From Ochrovirga pacifica (GTDB lineage: Bacteria > Bacteroidota > Bacteroidia > Flavobacteriales > Flavobacteriaceae), in assembly GCF_000220525.1 (NCBI RefSeq), contig NZ_AFPK01000014.1, positions 62,001 to 126,000 of the forward strand: a stretch of 64,000 nt of DNA, given 5' to 3'. The notes beneath the pieces are model-generated. The model saw only the letters and a list, made by a program, of their open reading frames with translations. It was not told the DNA's origin and ran no database searches. A program made the translations under genes and the position numbers. Positions 59,701-64,000 of this stretch are shown here, piece by piece (positions within the stretch are counted from its first letter, which is position 1; each line of letters opens with the position of its first letter).

Positions 59701-59924
59701 ATTCCCTGAACTCCATTGATGGAGTTTTCTAAAGTAACCAAAGTCGATTTAACTAAAACATCTGCACTTGCTCCTGGATACGCAATAAAAATATTGACGG
59801 TAGTAGGTGCAATTTTAGGAAACTGTGAAATGGGTAATTGCTTAATGGATAAGGTTCCTATAAAAACGATAATGATCGAAATTACAATAGCAAATACCGG
59901 TCTATGTATAAATCTATTAAACAT
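56724..59924 (-). CDS. RND efflux pump permease (HAE1 family)
   Basis: This 1066-residue inner-membrane permease has twelve TM helices and two large periplasmic loops. Proton-relay aspartates are in GIVVDDAIVVVEAVHAKFEE (TM4); other motifs are FIHRPVFAIVISIIIVFIGT, GASADVLVKSTLVTLENS and GLLGKNAVLIVEFA in TM10-11. It is the AcrB-like pump of the system. The gene overlaps TolC by 11 bases, and the membrane fusion gene is 26 bases upstream, giving a standard operon of three. No frameshift or unusual residue was seen. The substrate cannot be read from sequence. Confidence 0.94.
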   Translation of the reverse strand: MFNRFIHRPVFAIVISIIIVFIGTLSIKQLPISQFPKIAPTTVNIFIAYPGASADVLVKSTLVTLENSINGVQGMRYMATDATSAGEATLRVIFEPGTDPNQAVIRVKTRVDQVMPLLPELVQREGVVITPIQPSMLMYVNLYAKNKSMDEKFLYNYANVKMIPEINRIKGVARSQILGSRRYAMRVWLKPDRMRAYNISIDEVMEALQEQSIVGRPGRIGRSSGIEAQSLEYVLTYKGRYNEPKQYENVILRANADGESIHLKDIANIELGSEFFDIYSNLDGHPSAAIVLKQNYGSNASDVIEDVKEKLEEMKATFPPGLDYKISYDVSKFLDASIEQVIDTLRDAFILVALVVFIFLGDWRSTLIPILAVPVSLVGAFFIINAFGLSINLVTLFALVLAIGIVVDDAIVVVEAVHAKFEEHPHISPYKAVKMVLGEISGAIIAITAVMVSVFLPISFMSGPVGTFYRQFSITMASSIVISALIALTLTPVLCAMLLKNNHGKEKKTNFLTRGLDKFNHVFDKTTGKYVAALKSIVSRRWLTFGVLIAFCISIFLANKTLPSGFIPSEDQGTIYAIIQTPPGATLERTNEVSRKLQRICEEVKGVESVSSLAGYEIMTEGRGSNAGTCLINLKAWSDREGTVEDIMEELEEKSRGLGAIIEFFEPPAIPGFGSSGGFSMRLLDKTTTTDYQEFDKINKEFIDNLKKRKELTGLFTFFAANYPQYELEINNDLAMQKGVSIGKAMENLNILIGSTYEQGFVKFGRFFKVYVQSDPKYRRLPSDILNLYVKNNHEEMVPYSAFMKLKKTQGPNEVTRYNMYNSAAIRGLPAKGYSTADAIQAIKEVAAESLPKDYDIAWEGLSYDESNRGNESLYIFLIVLVFVYFVLAAQYESFIIPLAVILSLPVGILGSFVLLKMMGLENDIYAQIGLIMLVGLLGKNAVLIVEFAVLKNHEGATILEAAIQGAKVRFRPILMTSFAFIAGLIPLILASGAGAIGNKTIGASALGGMLFGTVFGVLIVPGLYYIFGSLAKGRKLIKDEDDNSLSEDFVHSVDTFSIKDDTDEN

Positions 59925-59950
59925 GTTGTTATTTTTTTAAAGACGATATA

Positions 59951-61033
59951 TTACTCTGCATACAATTGCAATCGAGATAACACAACATCTGGTTTTTGGT
60001 ATTGGGTATAGATTTTATCATTTTCTCTTACTAACCTTAACCCTTCTATTAAAATGTGATCTTGCTCTGACAAGCCTTCTTTAACGACATACAAGTGCGG
60101 AATTTCTTCTCCAATAATAATTTCTTTGGAATGCACTACCTGATCTTTGTCTACAATGTATACGTATTTTTTGTCCAGTACCTCGAACGTAGCTTTTTGC
60201 GGAATTAACACTACATCTGTTAGCGGAATTTTAGAAAGAATACTTCCTGTTTCTCCGTGTCTTAGCAATCCCATTGGGTTGGGAAAAGTTGCTCTAAAAG
60301 GAATATTTCCCGTTTCGTTGTTAAAATCGGCCTCTATGGTTTCTACCACCCCTTGTTCTGAAAATAACTTATTGTTAGGCATTTGTAACTGAACATTGCT
60401 TACAACTTTAGGATTGGTATTCATTTTAAAATCTAAGTACTCTGCTTCTGGAACGTTATAGTATACCCACATACGGGTATTATCCGATAAGTTGGTTAGC
60501 AGCTCTCCTTCATCTACCAAACTCCCTAATCGAACATGGAACCTGTCTATAATTCCATCAAAAGGAGCCTTAATCAAGGTAAAGTCTAAATGTACTTTTG
60601 CTAAGGAAAGTTCGGCTTTTGCTTTTTCTAACTTTGCCTTGGCCATAGCCAGCTCGTTTGGAGCTACCACATTTTGATCTGCTAATTGTTTGGTATTTTT
60701 ATATTCTATTTCTGCAAAATTGGTTTCAGCCTTAGCTTTTTCTAGCTCTGCCTGATACAGTTTTGGCATAATTTGAAACAAAGGTTGTCCTTTTTTAACC
60801 AACTGGCCTTCGTCTACATATATTTTTTCTAGGTAACCTCGCTCTTGTGCTCTTAGCTCTATATGTTGTATAGCGTGTATTTGACAAACGTATTCTTTTA
60901 TTAAAGTTGTATCCATTTTTACAGGACTGGTTACTAAAAATTCTGTTTCTTTTTCTATGATTTTTTCATGTTCATTTTTGCAACTTGTAAAACACAACAA
61001 GACACAAAAACCTACAAACGCAAGTTTGTTCAT
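59951..61033 (-). CDS. RND membrane fusion protein, lipoprotein
   Basis: This 360-residue periplasmic adaptor has lipobox ...CFTSC. Layout: biotinyl-lipoyl half (LEKIYVDEGQLVKKGQPLFQI), alpha-helical hairpin (about 95-145), second lipoyl half (ADFTLIKAPFDG-like FTLIKAPFDGIIDRFHVRLG) and a beta-barrel/proximal domain to the end. It bridges the RND pump and TolC. It is the first gene of the pump operon proper. The small upstream hypothetical gene at 61189-61581 could be co-transcribed. Confidence 0.92.
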   Translation of the reverse strand: MNKLAFVGFCVLLCFTSCKNEHEKIIEKETEFLVTSPVKMDTTLIKEYVCQIHAIQHIELRAQERGYLEKIYVDEGQLVKKGQPLFQIMPKLYQAELEKAKAETNFAEIEYKNTKQLADQNVVAPNELAMAKAKLEKAKAELSLAKVHLDFTLIKAPFDGIIDRFHVRLGSLVDEGELLTNLSDNTRMWVYYNVPEAEYLDFKMNTNPKVVSNVQLQMPNNKLFSEQGVVETIEADFNNETGNIPFRATFPNPMGLLRHGETGSILSKIPLTDVVLIPQKATFEVLDKKYVYIVDKDQVVHSKEIIIGEEIPHLYVVKEGLSEQDHILIEGLRLVRENDKIYTQYQKPDVVLSRLQLYAE

Positions 61034-61188
61034 ATCAATAATGATTTAAATAGTATTAAATTTTGTTGTTTATAACAACGTGTAGCTACGTTGCTGGTGT
61101 AAAAGTCTAATCAAGTAGATTATAGACATAAAAACCCTAGTGACAAGCATTTAACAATGCATCACTACCAAGATTAAAAGAAAAAGAA

Positions 61189-61581
61189 TCAAATTCTAAA
61201 TACCTGAAATAAGATGTATTTTTCAGGGTAAGTGTATGTAAACGGGGTGGTTTCTTTAGCTCTGTCTATAGCTACTTGTAATGTTTTGTAACCTAGACTG
61301 TAGTTTACTATATTATTTGCTGTAGTATTGCTGAGCTTTTCTTTATTATGAAGACTTTCAGATTCTTCGTCTTCTTCAGACTCCATTACTTCCGTTTCTG
61401 CAATCGAAGTCTGATTTTTGTGCTTTGATGTGTTAATGAAAGCCCACTTACTGCAGCTTATTTCTTTGTGAAAAGTACTGTGATTTTTTAGAAAAACATT
61501 GCTAACCTCCTTAGAACTTAAAGAGACAAGTCCTAAAAAAACGATTAAAATAAAAGCAATATTTTTTTCTATCCTTTTCAT
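61189..61581 (-). CDS. Hypothetical protein upstream of the efflux operon
   Basis: This is about 130 residues with start chosen at 61581 (MKRIEKNIAFILIVFLGLVSLSS), which gives a single N-terminal hydrophobic helix, signal-like or membrane-anchoring. Two upstream in-frame ATGs would add more hydrophobic sequence and are less likely. The middle is very acidic (EVMESEEDEESESLHNKEKL). No family is recognised. It precedes the adaptor gene by 155 bases on the same strand, so a link to the pump is possible. Confidence 0.55.
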   Translation of the reverse strand: MKRIEKNIAFILIVFLGLVSLSSKEVSNVFLKNHSTFHKEISCSKWAFINTSKHKNQTSIAETEVMESEEDEESESLHNKEKLSNTTANNIVNYSLGYKTLQVAIDRAKETTPFTYTYPEKYILFQVFRI

Positions 61582-61777
61582 CCGATGTACAAATTTAAAG
61601 AAAGTCTTTAAGAGTACAAGCAATAAAAAAGTATTTTTCATCAATCTTTTGAATAGATCCCCCATCAAAATAAAATAAATGATACTTACTCTATATCAAA
61701 CCTTAAGCAATGCTAAAAGCTTAATTTATTCTCTCAGATTTACTTTATTAAAATTAGACTTTATTCAGTCGAAATAT

Positions 61778-61785
61778 TATATTTG
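61778..61785 (+). promoter_or_regulatory. -7 element for secDF
   Basis: TATATTTG matches the Bacteroidota -7 consensus, 42 bases upstream of the secDF ATG. A clear -33 TTG is not seen. Confidence 0.5.
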
Positions 61786-61827
61786 CGGACTTACATAAAA
61801 TAAAGTATAGAAAATACACATAAGAAA

Positions 61828-64000
61828 ATGCAAAACAAGGGACTTATCAGATTATTTGCGATCCTTTTTGGAGTCGTAAGTTTGTACTCATTGTCTTTTA
61901 CTTTCTTTGCAGGAAGAGTAGAAAATGATGCCAAAGCTTATGCACGTGCAAATGCAAAAGAAAACAATGGAAGAGAGATTGCTCGATTAGAGAAAGCTTA
62001 TTTAGACTCTGTAGCCAACATTGAAGGTGTTTTAGGTTTTGGAAAATATACCTACAACGACATCAAAGACAAAGAAATTAACCTAGGTTTGGATTTAAAA
62101 GGAGGAATTAATGCAACCTTACAAGTATCTGTAAAAGATATTTTAATTGGGTTGTCTAATGATTCTAAAAATCCAATTTTTACTCAGGCATTAAATGCAG
62201 CTTCCGAAGCTCAAAAAAACTCATCAGACAATTATTTTGATTTATTCTATAAAGAGTTTGAAAAAATTGCTGGAAAAACAAAATTGAGTGATCCTTCTAT
62301 TTTTGGAACCAAAAACCTACAAGAAAAAATTGGGTTTGACACTCCTAACAGCCAAGTAAAAGAAGTATTGGCTAGCGAAATTGATGCCTCTATCTCTACT
62401 GCTTTTCAAGTATTACGTTCACGTATTGATAAGTTTGGGGTAACACAACCTAACATTCAACGTATAGGAACTTCTGGTAGAATTTTAATTGAGTTGCCAG
62501 GTGCCAAAGACGTAGAACGTGTAAAAAAATTATTACAATCTACTGCAGAATTGCAATTTTGGGAAGTATACACAGGACAAGAATTGGTTCAATTTTTAGT
62601 AGCTGCAAACCAACAAGTAGCAGAAACTATTGAGGTTGACGAACCAACTGTAACTGAAAACAAAACCAAAGAAGGAGATCAAGAAATTGATGATTTACTA
62701 GGTGATGTAGAAGAAAACGACAGCATTAAAAGTGCCAAAACAGTTAGCTTGTTTACTTACTTACAACCTACAGGGCAACCTTCTTCTGTAATTGGTTATG
62801 CACAGGTAAAAGATACTGCTAAGGTAAACGAGTACTTAAACAACCCTAAAGTAAAATCGTTATTAACAGGAGATTTTAAATACACTAAGTTTTTATGGGA
62901 TGCCAAAGCAAATAACGATTTCTTATCGTTATACGCCATCAAATCTAACAGAAGAAACCAAGCTCCTATAGAAGGAGATGTAATTGCTGATGCAAGTCAA
63001 CAGTTCGATCAATTAGGAGCAAATCCTGAGGTTAGCATGACCATGAACGGAAACGGAACCAAGTTGTGGGCAAAAATGACAGCACAGAATGTTGGAAAAT
63101 TTGTTGCCGTTGTATTAGACAATTACGTGTATACTGCTCCTAGAGTAAACGATGCTATTACAGGAGGAAGAACTTCTATTTCTGGTAACTTTACAGTAGA
63201 AGAAGCAACCGATTTAGCCAATGTATTAAAAGCTGGTAAATTACCAGCTGCAGCTCATATCATCCAATCGGAAGTAGTTGGACCATCATTAGGACAAGAA
63301 GCCATCAATGCTTCTATGATTTCTTTTGCCATTGCAATCTTATTAGTTTTAGCATGGATGATTTTGTACTACGGTAAAGCAGGATGGTATGCCAACATTG
63401 CCTTATTGGTAAACATCTTGTTCATTTTTGGAGTATTGACATCCTTTGGTGCCGTATTAACGTTACCTGGAATTGCCGGAATTATCTTAACCATAGGTAT
63501 GTCTGTAGATGCAAACGTAATTATTTTTGAGCGTATTAAAGAAAATTTAAAAAGTGGGCAAGGAATTAAGGCAGCTATCGATAACGGGTTTAGTGTAAAA
63601 GGAGCTTTATCTGCAATTATTGATGCCAACATTACTACATTATTAACAGGAGGAATTTTATATGTTTTTGGAACAGGACCTATACAAGGTTTTGCATTTA
63701 CCTTAATCGTAGGTATTTTAACCTCTTTATTTACAGCAATCTTTATTACACAAATTTTGTTGGATGGAGCTACATCAAAAGGAAAAACATTGGCATTTGC
63801 AACTCCTACCACTAAAAACTGGTTTGCTAATATTGATGTAGATTTCTTAAAAAAACGAAAAATTGCTTACATCGTTTCAGGAACTATTATTGTTATTGGT
63901 TTGATTTCTTTATTTACTAACGGATTGAACTATGGAGTAGATTTTGTAGGAGGTAGAACTTATACAGTTCGTTTTGAAAAAGCAATGAATCCATCGGATG
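61828..64000 (+). CDS. secDF: Protein translocase SecDF, 5' part
   Basis: The gene begins MQNKGLIRLFAILFGVVSLY and stays open to the window end (724 codons seen). The SecD part has the hallmark NLGLDLKGGINATL (D1 motif), the periplasmic porter region (FQVLRSRIDKFGVTQPNIQR) and TM segments from about residue 490. The GMSVDANVIIFERIKENL segment (D5-like motif) is present. SecF begins near the end with NYGVDFVGGRTYTVRF. The fused SecD-SecF form is normal in Bacteroidota. SecDF uses the proton gradient to pull preproteins across the inner membrane. The acidic insert around residues 270-310 (EVDEPTV...DDLLGDVEEND) is typical for the group. Confidence 0.95.
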   Translation, partial: MQNKGLIRLFAILFGVVSLYSLSFTFFAGRVENDAKAYARANAKENNGREIARLEKAYLDSVANIEGVLGFGKYTYNDIKDKEINLGLDLKGGINATLQVSVKDILIGLSNDSKNPIFTQALNAASEAQKNSSDNYFDLFYKEFEKIAGKTKLSDPSIFGTKNLQEKIGFDTPNSQVKEVLASEIDASISTAFQVLRSRIDKFGVTQPNIQRIGTSGRILIELPGAKDVERVKKLLQSTAELQFWEVYTGQELVQFLVAANQQVAETIEVDEPTVTENKTKEGDQEIDDLLGDVEENDSIKSAKTVSLFTYLQPTGQPSSVIGYAQVKDTAKVNEYLNNPKVKSLLTGDFKYTKFLWDAKANNDFLSLYAIKSNRRNQAPIEGDVIADASQQFDQLGANPEVSMTMNGNGTKLWAKMTAQNVGKFVAVVLDNYVYTAPRVNDAITGGRTSISGNFTVEEATDLANVLKAGKLPAAAHIIQSEVVGPSLGQEAINASMISFAIAILLVLAWMILYYGKAGWYANIALLVNILFIFGVLTSFGAVLTLPGIAGIILTIGMSVDANVIIFERIKENLKSGQGIKAAIDNGFSVKGALSAIIDANITTLLTGGILYVFGTGPIQGFAFTLIVGILTSLFTAIFITQILLDGATSKGKTLAFATPTTKNWFANIDVDFLKKRKIAYIVSGTIIVIGLISLFTNGLNYGVDFVGGRTYTVRFEKAMNPSD

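Noticed and set aside
63369-63812. Minus-strand ORF of 147 codons
   Set aside because: It lies wholly inside secDF on the opposite strand and is a low-complexity shadow.

Overview
The window looks like chromosome of a marine member of the Flavobacteriaceae (Bacteroidota). Evidence: low GC; gliding genes gldB/gldC beside nadE; a GLPGLI-family protein paired with a TonB-dependent transporter; a type IX secretion (T9SS) C-terminal sorting domain; fused SecDF; TAnnTTTG-type -7 promoter elements; and a Bacteroidota-like tmRNA. The genus cannot be fixed from sequence alone.

Layout. 1-11.5 kb: gliding genes, nadE, GLPGLI/TonB receptor pair, a large secreted Asp-box propeller protein, a radical-SAM/DUF4130 pair, and an AraC regulator. 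11.7-27.2 kb: one long + strand run that looks like a galactan utilisation locus. Its cytoplasmic half encodes an enolase-superfamily dehydratase, SDR, aldo/keto reductase, YjjN-like Zn dehydrogenase, FucP-type permease and a fused mutarotase. Its exported half encodes GH29, a sulfatase, a GH43-like propeller protein, GH2, a GH16 with an ExDxxE active site, and a second sulfatase. 27.7-39.9 kb: a frameshifted beta-helix protein with a T9SS tag, a membrane-spanning winged-helix regulator, and a three-gene cluster: a GH2 lacking its acid/base glutamate, an unrecognised TIM-barrel-like exoenzyme, and a LacZ-type GH2. 40-42 kb: a four-gene redox-like cluster with a MarR regulator and three copies of a dyad motif. 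42.3-45 kb: tmRNA, DUF3820, kdsA and an outer-membrane protein. 45-64 kb: a giant alpha-2-macroglobulin with an inserted SusC-type plug domain, an Mpl-like ligase, a third sulfatase, an RND efflux operon, and the start of secDF.

How the genes fit together. GH16 (porphyranase/agarase type), three GH2, GH29 and sulfatases point to a sulfated galactan of the agar/porphyran type. If so, GH29 plus the FucP-like permease would supply L-galactose (or L-fucose). The oxidoreductases would then oxidise it to an aldonate, dehydrate it to a 2-keto-3-deoxy acid and invert C5 by an oxidation/reduction pair. This is an inference that needs biochemical testing. No susC/susD pair lies in the window, so glycan uptake must be encoded elsewhere or work differently. 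I saw no insertion sequence, prophage, CRISPR array, rRNA or stand-alone tRNA.
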